From REEB76 sp049698775 (GTDB taxonomy: Bacteria > Pseudomonadota > Gammaproteobacteria > Natronospirales > REEB76): DNA of 64,000 nt. Both the position numbers and the translations under genes were made by a program. Below the pieces are notes generated by a model, which did no database searches, was not told the DNA's origin, and saw only the letters and a list, made by a program, of their open reading frames with translations. The DNA is taken from assembly GCA_049698775.1 (NCBI GenBank), contig JBAVYM010000053.1, positions 33,371 to 97,370 on the forward strand. Direction: 5' to 3'. Below, in pieces: positions 1 through 7,758 of this stretch. Each line of letters opens with the position of its first letter. The first letter of the stretch is position 1.

Positions 1-83
1 GGCACCTCGACTGCGTGTTCCATTTTTCTATCAACGACAATCAGCGTGCCATCGCGGCCGTTTTTGAGAGAGGCGAGTTTCAT
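1..83 (-). CDS. Fumarylacetoacetate hydrolase family protein, N-terminal fragment (runs off the window)
   Basis: Only the first 27 codons lie in the window. Reading from the ATG at 83 the peptide begins MKLASLKNGRDGTLIVVDRK, the usual opening of bacterial fumarylacetoacetate (FAA) hydrolase family proteins. It lies 171 bp downstream of hmgA on the same strand, where the enzyme that cleaves fumarylacetoacetate to fumarate and acetoacetate is expected, so it probably completes the tyrosine/homogentisate pathway. The active site lies outside the window, so the exact substrate (fumarylacetoacetate or another acylpyruvate) cannot be settled. Confidence 0.7.
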   Translation of the reverse strand, partial: MKLASLKNGRDGTLIVVDRKMEHAVEV

Positions 84-130
84 TCTTTTTGAACTCCACA
101 AAATTTTGGCGGTAAATTCTCTTTTTTATC

Positions 131-220
131 CGTCACTCTCGCGAAAGCGGGGGTCCAGAGATTTGAAAGACTGGATTCCCGCTGGGGCCTGCCCTCGCGA
201 AGGCGGGGGCGGGAATGACG
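131..220. repeat. Palindromic intergenic repeat between hmgA and the FAA hydrolase gene
   Basis: Inverted segments read 'gtcactctcgcgaaagcggg' on the left and 'gcgaaggcgggggcgggaatgac' (reverse sense) on the right, with 'ctggattcccgct' between. This belongs to the widespread family ending in 'cccgcgaaagcgggaatgac'; a shorter copy sits at 49600-49626. It fills the gap between two co-oriented genes, where its hairpin may stabilise or attenuate the transcript. The rest of 84-254 shows nothing recognisable. Confidence 0.6.
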
Positions 221-254
221 CCAAAGGTGGCCATTCAGCACTCAGAACGCAGCA

Positions 255-1559
255 CTATTTCTTTAGTGGATCAAAGTACTTCTTGATCTCCTGCCAGCAC
301 TGCCAGTAATCAGACTGCAATTCCTTGGCCTCCATCGCCAGTATGGTTGGATGAATGACGTAGCGCGTCTCGAACATGAAGGCCATGGTGTCCTTAACAT
401 GCAAAGGCTGAGTGGTATCTGCCGCCACGGCTTTCTCGTAACTCGCCGCGTCCGGGCCGTGGCCACTCATGCAGTTGTGCAGGCTCATGCCGCCCGGCAA
501 GAAACCGCCACCCTTGCCGCCTTCCTTCGCGTCGTACACGCCGGTGATGAGACCCATGAATTCACTCGCCACGTTGCGGTGGAACCAGGGCGGACGGAAA
601 GTGCGCTCCGCCACCAGCCAGCGCGGCGGGAAAATCACGAAGTCCATGTTGGCGGTGCCGGGCGTGTCGCTGGGCGAGGTCAGCACCGTAAAAATGGACG
701 GATCCGGGTGATCGTAGCTGATGGAGCCAATGGTGTTGAAACGCGTGAGGTCATATTTATACGGCGCGTGATTGCCGTGCCAAGCCACCACGTCCAAGGG
801 TGAATGATGGATCTCAGCGGACCATAACTGTCCCTGAAACTTCGTCACGAGTTCGAACTTGCCTTCCAGGTCCTCGTAAGCCGCCACCGAATAGAGGAAA
901 TCACGCGTATTGGCGAGGGAATTGGAACCGATGGGGCCAAGCTCCGGCAGGCGCAGCGGCGCACCGAAATTTTCACCCACGTAGCCGCGCGCGGCTTCAT
1001 CCAGCAGCTCCACGCGAAAGCGCGTGCCGCGCGGAATCACCGCGATTTCCAGCGGTGCGATGTTGAGTACCCCGAGTTCCGTGGCGAGCCGCAATCGGCC
1101 TTCCTGCGGCACGATAATCAATTCGCCGTCGGCGTCATAGAAGAACCGTCCCTGCATGGAACGGTTGGCGCAGTAGATGTGTATGCCGCAACCTGTCTGC
1201 ACGGCCGCGCTGCCGTTGCCTGCCAGCGTGAACAGACCATCCAGGAAATCGGTGGGTTTCGTAGGCAGCGGAAACGGATTCCAGCGTAGCTGGTTGGGTG
1301 TCACCAGTTGTTCGTCGAAACGGTTATGGAAGCGCTCTTCCGACAGCGGCTTGAAAGGTTTGTGCACCGCGGCTGGACGTATGCGGTACAGCCAACTGCG
1401 GCGGTTGGCGGCGCGCGGCGCGGTGAAACTGGTGCCGGAGAACTGCTCAGCGTACAGATCGTAGGGAACCTTTTGCGGCGAGTTCTGGCCGACCGGCAGC
1501 GCGCCCGGCAGCGCCTCGGTGGAAAACTCGTTGCCGAAACCGGACTGGTATTTTCCCAT
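255..1559 (-). CDS. hmgA: Homogentisate 1,2-dioxygenase
   Basis: Cytoplasmic Fe(II) enzyme that opens the ring of homogentisate to maleylacetoacetate in tyrosine and phenylalanine degradation. The 434-residue product starts MGKYQSGFGNEF, the canonical N-terminus, so I use the ATG at 1559 rather than the extension to 1610. The iron-ligand segment FHRNVASEFMG supplies His327 and Glu333, and the histidines of SLHNCMSGHGPD supply the remaining ligand, with spacing as in the family. It is co-oriented with hppD upstream and the FAA hydrolase fragment downstream, but is separated from hppD by a GIY-YIG gene with flanking repeats. Length and motifs are normal, so function is secure. Confidence 0.96.
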   Translation of the reverse strand: MGKYQSGFGNEFSTEALPGALPVGQNSPQKVPYDLYAEQFSGTSFTAPRAANRRSWLYRIRPAAVHKPFKPLSEERFHNRFDEQLVTPNQLRWNPFPLPTKPTDFLDGLFTLAGNGSAAVQTGCGIHIYCANRSMQGRFFYDADGELIIVPQEGRLRLATELGVLNIAPLEIAVIPRGTRFRVELLDEAARGYVGENFGAPLRLPELGPIGSNSLANTRDFLYSVAAYEDLEGKFELVTKFQGQLWSAEIHHSPLDVVAWHGNHAPYKYDLTRFNTIGSISYDHPDPSIFTVLTSPSDTPGTANMDFVIFPPRWLVAERTFRPPWFHRNVASEFMGLITGVYDAKEGGKGGGFLPGGMSLHNCMSGHGPDAASYEKAVAADTTQPLHVKDTMAFMFETRYVIHPTILAMEAKELQSDYWQCWQEIKKYFDPLKK

Positions 1560-1625
1560 CGTCGCAGTCGTCTCGGGTTGGTTTGTCTTGCTCTCTCGAT
1601 TCACAGGCAAATGCCTTTCGGTTTT

Positions 1626-1672
1626 GTTCCGTTCGCGCTGAGCGTAGCCGCGTAGCGGCGAAGTCGAAGTGT
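1626..1672. repeat. Palindromic repeat, right-hand-sense copy flanking the GIY-YIG gene
   Basis: The sequence runs from 'ccgttcgcgctgagcgtag' through a short palindrome to 'gaagtcgaagtgtc'. It matches the common 'ccctgagcgtagc...gcgtagtcgaaggg' family and is the inverted counterpart of the copy at 1985-2036. Its outer end lies 66 bp upstream of hmgA and its inner end abuts the stop codon of the GIY-YIG gene. Confidence 0.6.
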
Positions 1673-1673
1673 C

Positions 1674-1973
1674 TTATGACTCACGTTGATGCCTATGTTT
1701 ACCTTTTGCCAACCCGCTTACCGTTTGCCAATTACCTGTCATATAGGCTTGTTTCTTGGCCCGGCTCCAGCCTTTGAGCTTTCTCTCCATGGTCAACGCT
1801 TCGATGCGCGATTCAAACTCTTCAGCATGAACCAATTTCAGCGGACGGCGACTTGCAGTATAGGCATCTGTTTTGCCTTGTTCATGCTGTTGCAAGCGCC
1901 GGTCCAGGTTATCCGTATGACCGATATAAAACGTTCCATCCGCACACTTAAGGATATACAAAGTAAAGGCCAT
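1674..1973 (-). CDS. GIY-YIG nuclease domain protein (single-domain, UPF0213-like)
   Basis: A 99-residue protein consisting of one GIY-YIG domain. The LYILKCADGTFYIGHTDNLD segment contains the two tyrosine motifs, followed by the conserved Arg-Arg, a His (RRLQQHEQG), and a Glu within ALTMERKLKGWSRAKK. Single-domain proteins of this type are structure-specific or nicking endonucleases of mostly unknown cellular role. The gene sits between hppD and hmgA, has no role in tyrosine catabolism, and is bracketed by inverted copies of one palindromic repeat (1626-1672 and 1985-2036). I infer it arrived as a unit with them. Start is the ATG at 1973. Confidence 0.88.
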   Translation of the reverse strand: MAFTLYILKCADGTFYIGHTDNLDRRLQQHEQGKTDAYTASRRPLKLVHAEEFESRIEALTMERKLKGWSRAKKQAYMTGNWQTVSGLAKGKHRHQRES

Positions 1974-1984
1974 CCTGGCGCCCC

Positions 1985-2036
1985 ATCAAGAGCCCTTCGA
2001 CTACGCGCCTTCGGCGCTACGCTCAGGGCGAACGGT
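1985..2036. repeat. Palindromic repeat, inverted copy flanking the GIY-YIG gene
   Basis: The sequence contains 'agcccttcgactacgcgcct' then 'tcggcgctacgctcagggcg', an internally palindromic unit. Its reverse complement aligns with the copy at 1626-1672, so the two face each other across the GIY-YIG gene. Confidence 0.65.
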
Positions 2037-2054
2037 ATTAATTCCACCGTGTAA

Positions 2055-3143
2055 TTACAACACTCCACGCTTCATCTGGTCGCGCTCGATGGCCTCGAAC
2101 AGCGCGGTAAAATTGCCATTGCCGAAACCTTCGTTGCCCTTGCGCTGGATGATCTCGAAGAAGATCGGGCCGATGCAGTTCTGGGTAAAGATCTGCAGCA
2201 ACAACTTCTGTTTCGTTTCATCATCCGCGTCAATCAGAATCTTGTTGTTCTGCATGCGCGCCAGGTTTTCGCCGTGGTTGGGCACACGCTCATCAATGAT
2301 TTCATAATAGGCATCCGGCGTATCCAGGAATTCAACCTGTTTCGCGCGCATGGCTTCCACGGTCGCATAGATATCGTCGGTGAACAGCGCGATGTGCTGG
2401 ATGCCCTCGCCCTTGTATTCGTCCAGGTATTCGTTGATCTGGCTTTTCTGGTCCGAGGATTCATTGAGCGGGATGCGCACCATGCCGTCCGGCGCGGTCA
2501 TGGCCTTGGACACCAGGCCGGTGCGAGCACCCTTGATGTCGAAGTAGCGGATTTCGCGAAAGTTGAACAACTTCTGATAGAAATCGGCGCACTTTTCCAT
2601 GTTGCCGAAATACAGATTGTGAGTCAGGTGATCAATGAAGGTAAGGCCGAACCCTTTCGGATGCCGCTCCACGCCGGGCAGATACTCGAATTCGGTGTCA
2701 TAGATTTCGCCTTTCGCGCCGTAACGGTCCACCAGATACAGCATGCTGCCGCCGATGCCCTTGATGACGGGCACGTTCACAGCCTTGCTGGTTTCCTTGC
2801 GGGTAATCTTCTCGGCGCCCTTGGTGAACGCCTGATCGCGCACCCAGGCGGCGGGTTTGCTGAAACGGATGGCGAAACCGCAGGCGCAGGGACCGTGCTT
2901 GGCGACGAAATCGCTGGCGAACGAATCCGGCTCCTCGTTCACCAGGAAATTGCAGTCACCCTGGCGGTACAGAGTGATCTTGCGGCGCTTGTGACGCGCC
3001 ACCGGCGCAAAGCCGAGCCGGCCGAAGAGGTCGTATAGCAATTTGGCGTTGGGAGCGGCGAATTCCACGAACTCGAAACCGTCCACCCCCATGGGGTTCT
3101 CGAATTGCATAGGTTTCATGCCGACATTGGGCTGGGCGCTCAT
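2055..3143 (-). CDS. hppD: 4-hydroxyphenylpyruvate dioxygenase
   Basis: Converts 4-hydroxyphenylpyruvate to homogentisate, the substrate of HmgA. The 362-residue product has the two-module vicinal-oxygen-chelate fold. Iron ligands are visible as the His of FIDHLTHNLYFGNM, the His of IQHIALFTDDI, and the Glu of IFFEIIQRKGNEGFG near the C-terminus. The start ATG at 3143 is preceded by an AGGAGGAT-type ribosome site. It reads toward hmgA; the GIY-YIG insertion now makes a 496-bp gap between them. Length is normal for bacterial HppD. Confidence 0.96.
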   Translation of the reverse strand: MSAQPNVGMKPMQFENPMGVDGFEFVEFAAPNAKLLYDLFGRLGFAPVARHKRRKITLYRQGDCNFLVNEEPDSFASDFVAKHGPCACGFAIRFSKPAAWVRDQAFTKGAEKITRKETSKAVNVPVIKGIGGSMLYLVDRYGAKGEIYDTEFEYLPGVERHPKGFGLTFIDHLTHNLYFGNMEKCADFYQKLFNFREIRYFDIKGARTGLVSKAMTAPDGMVRIPLNESSDQKSQINEYLDEYKGEGIQHIALFTDDIYATVEAMRAKQVEFLDTPDAYYEIIDERVPNHGENLARMQNNKILIDADDETKQKLLLQIFTQNCIGPIFFEIIQRKGNEGFGNGNFTALFEAIERDQMKRGVL

Positions 3144-3240
3144 GATCTATCCTCCTGCGGCAAAACGGCGCGCACTGGATGCGCGAATGGAATTGTGATT
3201 ATACCGCCCGGCCGGAAGCCGGCCCAAACGCTCAGCCGGC

Positions 3241-4095
3241 TTATTTGACGACGCCGATTTCGGTGCGCACGTCAATCAGTTCGGGGAAGAACGTCAGGTC
3301 CAGGGCCTTACGCAGGAAAGCCACGCCCGAGGAGCCGCCGGTGCCTTGCTTGTGGCCGATAATGCGTTCCACGGTCTTCATGTGGCGGAAGCGCCAGAGC
3401 TGAAAGTATTCCTCCACGTCCACCAGCTTTTCGCACATCTCATAGGCGTCCCACCAGCGCGCGGTATCTTCATAAATGTTCTTGAACACCGCCGTGACGC
3501 CCGCATGGCGCTCGTAGGGTTCGGACCAGTCGCGCTCCAGGCGCTGCTTCGGCACCGGCAGGCCGCGGCGCGCAAGATAGCGCAGGAATTCATCGTACAG
3601 ACTCGGTCGTTTGAGCAGCTTGTCCAGAAATGCGTGCGCCTGCGGATCGTATTCGTACACCCGCAGCAGCTCCGCGGACTTGTTGCCGAGCATGAATTCC
3701 AGCGCCCGGTATTGCACCGATTGGAACCCGGACGCGGTACCGAGTACGTTTCTGAATTCGGCGTATTCGGTCGGCGTCAGGGTCTCGAGCACCGCCCACT
3801 GGTTGAAGAGCTGCATCTGTATCTGCTTCACGCGCGCGAGAATTTTGAAGCAGGGCTCGAGCTTGTCGTGCTGCACATGACCGATGGCGGCTTCAAGTTC
3901 GTGCAACAAGAGCTTGATCCACAGCTCCGAAGTCTGGTGCTGGATGATGAACAGCATCTCGTCGTGGTGCGGCGGCCGGCTCAGGGGTTTCTGGGCCGAC
4001 AGCACCTGCTCCAGACACAGGTAGCCGGAATAAGTCAGCCGGTTGCGCAAGTCGGTATGGATGCCCTGTTCCAGTTCGCGTTTGTTGGCGGTCAT
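3241..4095 (-). CDS. kynA: Tryptophan 2,3-dioxygenase
   Basis: Heme enzyme that oxidises L-tryptophan to N-formylkynurenine, the first step of the kynurenine pathway. The 284-residue length fits bacterial enzymes. Diagnostic segments are YSGYLCLEQVLSAQ, HDEMLFIIQHQTSELWIKLL, and FRHMKTVERIIGHKQGTGG, which carries the proximal heme His and the substrate-contacting Thr/Gly loop. I chose the ATG at 4095 because AAGGGA lies 8 bp upstream; the frame is open to 4452 but that extension has no family similarity. No kynurenine formamidase or kynureninase is in the window. It is divergent from pdhA. Confidence 0.95.
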   Translation of the reverse strand: MTANKRELEQGIHTDLRNRLTYSGYLCLEQVLSAQKPLSRPPHHDEMLFIIQHQTSELWIKLLLHELEAAIGHVQHDKLEPCFKILARVKQIQMQLFNQWAVLETLTPTEYAEFRNVLGTASGFQSVQYRALEFMLGNKSAELLRVYEYDPQAHAFLDKLLKRPSLYDEFLRYLARRGLPVPKQRLERDWSEPYERHAGVTAVFKNIYEDTARWWDAYEMCEKLVDVEEYFQLWRFRHMKTVERIIGHKQGTGGSSGVAFLRKALDLTFFPELIDVRTEIGVVK

Positions 4096-4180
4096 GGCCG
4101 GTCCCTTGGAAAGTATTGCGGTCATTGTAGCCGAGCGCAGCACACCGGCTGGATCAAGGCATGCATCCGGGAGCCTCATG

Positions 4181-4209
4181 TATAATGGCGACCCCGCCGA
4201 CGGCGGGAT
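4181..4209 (+). promoter_or_regulatory. Candidate pdh promoter -10 box and leader hairpin
   Basis: A perfect TATAAT is at 4181-4186 upstream of pdhA; no good -35 is visible at standard spacing. Immediately after the expected start site the leader contains CCCGCC-GAC-GGCGGG (about 4193-4207) followed by 'attt', a small GC hairpin that could stabilise or attenuate the transcript. Confidence 0.45.
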
Positions 4210-4261
4210 TTCTGTGATTTCCTGCCTTTCCGGCCTCTCCCCGCTTCGAGGAGGACTCGTT

Positions 4262-5341
4262 TTGAAGACCGTCGCCCGCTTCGAGATCAAGTACCAGCAA
4301 TACCTGGATCCCGAAGGCAAGCTCACCCAGAAACAGTTGCCCAAGTTCGCGGAGAGCCGCGACGAACTGCTCAAGATGTACCGCGCGATGTCGTTCGTGC
4401 GGGTATTCGACACCAAGGCCATCGCCTTGCAACGCACCGGCCAGTTGGGCACTTATGCCTCGAGCCTCGGCCACGAGGCCACGCACGTCGGCATCGGCGC
4501 CGCCATGCGGCCTGAAGACGCGTTCTTCCCCATGTACCGCGAATACGGCGCGCAGTTCTGGCGTGGCGTGAAACCACACGAAGTGCTGCTGTTCTGGGGC
4601 GGCGACGAGCGCGGCAACAATTTCTCCGGGCCGAAGCACGATTTCGCCTGGGCAGTGCCCATTGCCACGCAGTTTCATCACGCCGCCGGCGCGGCGCTTG
4701 CGTTCAAGCTGCGCAAGGAAAAACGTGCGGCGGTATCGGTGATTGGCGACGGCGGCACCTCACAGGGCGATTTCTACGAATCTCTGAATGCCGCGGGCGC
4801 GTACCAGTTGCCGGCGGTGTTCGTGGTCACCAACAACAAATGGGCCATCTCGGTACCGCTCGCGGCCCAGACCTGCTGCGAAACGCTCGCGCAGAAAGCC
4901 ATTGCCGGCGGTTTTGAAGGCATCCAGGTGGACGGCAACGACATCATCGCGGTGCGCGACATCATGGAATACGCGCTCGACAAGGCGCGCAGCGGCAAGG
5001 GGCCGACACTCGTTGAAGCGCTCACCTACCGCATCAGCGACCACACCACCGCCGACGACGCAACGCGCTACCGCGGCAAGGACGAAGTGGAAGATGCGAA
5101 GAAAAAGGAACCGCTGATTCGTATCCGCAAGTACCTCATGGACATTGGCGCTTGGGATCAAAAGAAGGAAGACAAACTTTTGGCGGAATGCGCCGCGCAG
5201 GTGGATGCGGAAGTGCAGTTATACAAGGATGCTGGCAAACCGCCGCTGGAAACGATGTTCGATTACATGTTCGGCAATCTGCCGGAGAGCCTGGTGGCAC
5301 AGCGTGAGGCCGCCGTCGCGGAGGGCCAGTCGCATGGCTAA
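4262..5341 (+). CDS. pdhA: Pyruvate dehydrogenase E1 component, alpha subunit
   Basis: Thiamine-diphosphate-dependent decarboxylase subunit of a 2-oxoacid dehydrogenase complex. The 359-residue form starts at a TTG (4262) placed 7 bp after GAGGAGG; the frame stays open to 4043 but without similarity. The TPP motif runs GDGGTSQGDF to VVTNNK (about residues 160-190). The segment GQLGTYASSLGHEATHVGIG is closer to pyruvate- than to branched-chain-type E1 alpha, which is why I favour pyruvate as substrate. It is the first gene of a three-gene operon and overlaps pdhB by 8 bp. A branched-chain 2-oxoacid role cannot be excluded. Confidence 0.88.
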   Translation: MKTVARFEIKYQQYLDPEGKLTQKQLPKFAESRDELLKMYRAMSFVRVFDTKAIALQRTGQLGTYASSLGHEATHVGIGAAMRPEDAFFPMYREYGAQFWRGVKPHEVLLFWGGDERGNNFSGPKHDFAWAVPIATQFHHAAGAALAFKLRKEKRAAVSVIGDGGTSQGDFYESLNAAGAYQLPAVFVVTNNKWAISVPLAAQTCCETLAQKAIAGGFEGIQVDGNDIIAVRDIMEYALDKARSGKGPTLVEALTYRISDHTTADDATRYRGKDEVEDAKKKEPLIRIRKYLMDIGAWDQKKEDKLLAECAAQVDAEVQLYKDAGKPPLETMFDYMFGNLPESLVAQREAAVAEGQSHG

Positions 5342-6311
5342 GCTCGCCATGGTGGAAGCCATCACCCAGGCAATGGCGTATGAACTGGAACACGATCCTT
5401 CCGTAGTGGTACTGGGCGAAGACGTGGGCGTGAACGGCGGCGTGTTTCGCGCCACCAACGGCCTGCAGCAGCGTTTCGGCAAGGATCGCGTCATGGATAC
5501 CCCGCTTGCGGAAGCCCTGATTGCCGGCATGTCCATCGGCATGGCGGCCATGGGCATGAAACCGGTCGCGGAAATCCAGTTTTCCGGTTTCATATATCCG
5601 GCCGTGGACCAGATGATCAATCACGCGGGCCGTTTGCGCACCCGCACCCGCGGCCGCTTGCACGTCCCCATGGTGCTGCGCGCGCCTTCCGGCGGCGGCA
5701 TCCACGCACCCGAGCACCATTCGGAATCGAACGAGGCATTGTTCGCTCACATGCCCGGCATCCGCACCGTGATGCCCTCCTCGCCGGCACGCGCTTACGG
5801 GCTGTTGCTCGCCGCCATCCGCGATCCCGATCCGGTGGTGTTTCTCGAACCCACCCGTCTGTACCGCTTGAACAAGCAGGAAGTGGAGGACAACGGCGAA
5901 GCGCTGCCGCTCGACACCTGCTTCGTGCTGCGCGAAGGCGCGGACGTGACCCTGGTATCCTGGGGCGCGATGATCCACGAAACCCTGCAGGCGGCTGCGA
6001 AACTGGCCGAGGAAGGCGTGGGTTGTGAGGTGATTGATCTCGCGACCGTCAGCCCGATTGATTTCGAGACCATTCTTGAATCTGTGGAAAAGACCGGGCG
6101 CCTCGTCATCATCCACGAAGCGCCGAGGAACTGCGGTGTGGGCGCGGAAGTGGCTGCCACGGTCGCCGAGAAAGGCATTTATTCATTGAAAGCGCCCATC
6201 GAGCGCGTCACTGGCTACGATATTCCCATGCCGCTGTTCAAGCTGGAACATGATTACATGCCGAGCGTGGCGCGCGTCATCAAGGGCATCAGAAAAGTGC
6301 TGGAGGCTTGA
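5334..6311 (+). CDS. pdhB: Pyruvate dehydrogenase E1 component, beta subunit
   Basis: Partner of the preceding E1 alpha; the two form the alpha2beta2 decarboxylase. The 325-residue product contains VVVLGEDVGVNGGVFRATNG, the GMAAMGMKPVAEIQF region and PSSPARAYGLLLAAIRDPDP, all standard for transketolase-like beta subunits, plus the C-terminal transketolase domain (VTLVSWGAMIHETLQAA). The ATG at 5334 overlaps the pdhA stop and has GGAGG about 9 bp upstream. Translational coupling with pdhA is likely. The pdhC start follows 2 bp after the stop. Confidence 0.92.
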   Translation: MAKLAMVEAITQAMAYELEHDPSVVVLGEDVGVNGGVFRATNGLQQRFGKDRVMDTPLAEALIAGMSIGMAAMGMKPVAEIQFSGFIYPAVDQMINHAGRLRTRTRGRLHVPMVLRAPSGGGIHAPEHHSESNEALFAHMPGIRTVMPSSPARAYGLLLAAIRDPDPVVFLEPTRLYRLNKQEVEDNGEALPLDTCFVLREGADVTLVSWGAMIHETLQAAAKLAEEGVGCEVIDLATVSPIDFETILESVEKTGRLVIIHEAPRNCGVGAEVAATVAEKGIYSLKAPIERVTGYDIPMPLFKLEHDYMPSVARVIKGIRKVLEA

Positions 6312-6313
6312 GC

Positions 6314-7618
6314 ATGAAAACCTTCAATCTCCCCGATCTCGGCGAAGGACTTCAGGAAGCCGAAATCGTCAACTGGCAGGTGAAAGAAGGCGACACTGTC
6401 AAGGTGGATCAGCCGCTCCTGTCGGTGGAAACCGCGAAAGCGGTGGTGGACGTGCCCTCCCCGTGGGCCGGCAAGATCGTGAAACTGCACGGCAAAGCCG
6501 GTGATATTATTCCCACCCACGCACCGCTGGTGGAATTCGACATTGACGGCGGAAGTACAGCGGCAAAAACTGTCGCGGTGCCGGCCAAAGCTCCGACCGC
6601 GGCAAAGAAAATGGAACCGATCGCAGAGGACAGCGGCACAGTGGTCGGCAACATGCCCACCAGCAGCGCGGTGCTGGAAGAAACTGCCATCATCCGCAAG
6701 AAGCTGAAGAAAGCGCCGGTGCACGTGAAGGCGCTGCCCTCGGTGCGCATCCTCGCCAAGCAACTGGGCGTGGACCTGGCCGTGTGCGAAGCTACCGGCA
6801 AGAACGAAACCATTACTGCGGATGATGTACGCGCTGCTGCAAGCGGGGCACGCGATGTACAGGGACGTACGAGTGCCGCGCGACCCTTGGAAGTCCCCGC
6901 AGGGGGAGAAGGCAGGGGCGCTGCGACAGCAGCGCCGGGAGCGGCCTGGGATCTACCGCCGCATCGTAGCGACGTCAAATACGGAATCGCCGAGCCGTTG
7001 CGCGGTCCGCGTCGCGCCATGCACGCCAGCATGAGCAGGTTTCGCAGCGAAGTGGCGGGGTGCACGCTGTTCGATGACGCCGACATCCACAACTGGGCGC
7101 CGGGCCAGGACATCACGGTGCGCATCCTACGGGCGATGGTCGCGGGCTGCCGCACCGAGCCGGAGCTGAACGCCTGGTACGACGGCGACAAGTTGGAGCG
7201 CACTATCCATAAACGCGTGGACGTGGCCATGGCGGTGGATACGCCGGACGGCCTGATCGTGCCGGTGTTGCGCAACGTGGACACCAAAAATGCACAGCAG
7301 TTGCGCGAGGAGCTCAACCGAATCAAGCAGGCGACGCGCAGCCGCACGGTGACGCCCGCCGACATGAAGGACCCGACCATCACGCTCTCCAACTTCGGCA
7401 TGATGGCCGGCCGCTACGCCACGCCGCTGATGGTACCGCCGCAGGTAGCGGCCCTTGGTATCGGCGGGGTGCGCCACGACGTGGTGCCGGTGATGGGCGG
7501 CATCGAGGTGCACAAGCGCATTCCGCTGTCCGTCACCTTTGATCATCGCTGCATCACCGGCGGAACCGGCTGCCGCTGGCTGGCAGCGGTGATTGCGGAT
7601 CTGCAGAAAGCCCAGTAA
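6314..7618 (+). CDS. pdhC: Dihydrolipoyl acyltransferase (E2) of the pyruvate dehydrogenase complex
   Basis: Core acyltransferase, 434 residues. One N-terminal lipoyl domain (residues 1-78) carries the lipoylated Lys42 in SVETAKAVVDVPSP. A peripheral-subunit-binding domain follows at about 137-175 (LPSVRILAKQLGVDLAVCEA), then a Gly/Arg/Ala-rich linker and the catalytic domain. ATG 6314 has GGAGG 7 bp upstream. Two oddities: the usual HxxxDG catalytic motif reads H411-R-C-I-T415-G, with Thr in place of Asp; and the linker codes through an 8-bp perfect hairpin (6917-6936). No E3 gene lies in this window, so lipoamide dehydrogenase must come from elsewhere. Confidence 0.9.
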   Translation: MKTFNLPDLGEGLQEAEIVNWQVKEGDTVKVDQPLLSVETAKAVVDVPSPWAGKIVKLHGKAGDIIPTHAPLVEFDIDGGSTAAKTVAVPAKAPTAAKKMEPIAEDSGTVVGNMPTSSAVLEETAIIRKKLKKAPVHVKALPSVRILAKQLGVDLAVCEATGKNETITADDVRAAASGARDVQGRTSAARPLEVPAGGEGRGAATAAPGAAWDLPPHRSDVKYGIAEPLRGPRRAMHASMSRFRSEVAGCTLFDDADIHNWAPGQDITVRILRAMVAGCRTEPELNAWYDGDKLERTIHKRVDVAMAVDTPDGLIVPVLRNVDTKNAQQLREELNRIKQATRSRTVTPADMKDPTITLSNFGMMAGRYATPLMVPPQVAALGIGGVRHDVVPVMGGIEVHKRIPLSVTFDHRCITGGTGCRWLAAVIADLQKAQ

Positions 7619-7758
7619 ATCGTTGGGTACGATTCCGCAAGCGACGGCGGCCGCAAGCCACGGTTTGCTTTGCAGGTGTGCTGACTGCGGTAATTGCGTG
7701 GGGAAAAGCGTTAAAATACGCCGCATCCACTCATAACCTCCGCAAGGCCCTCGCCGCC

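Noticed and set aside
5136..6116. 326-codon antisense frame over pdhB
   Set aside because: Same reason: the plus-strand E1 beta is unambiguous and the antisense product has no recognisable domain.
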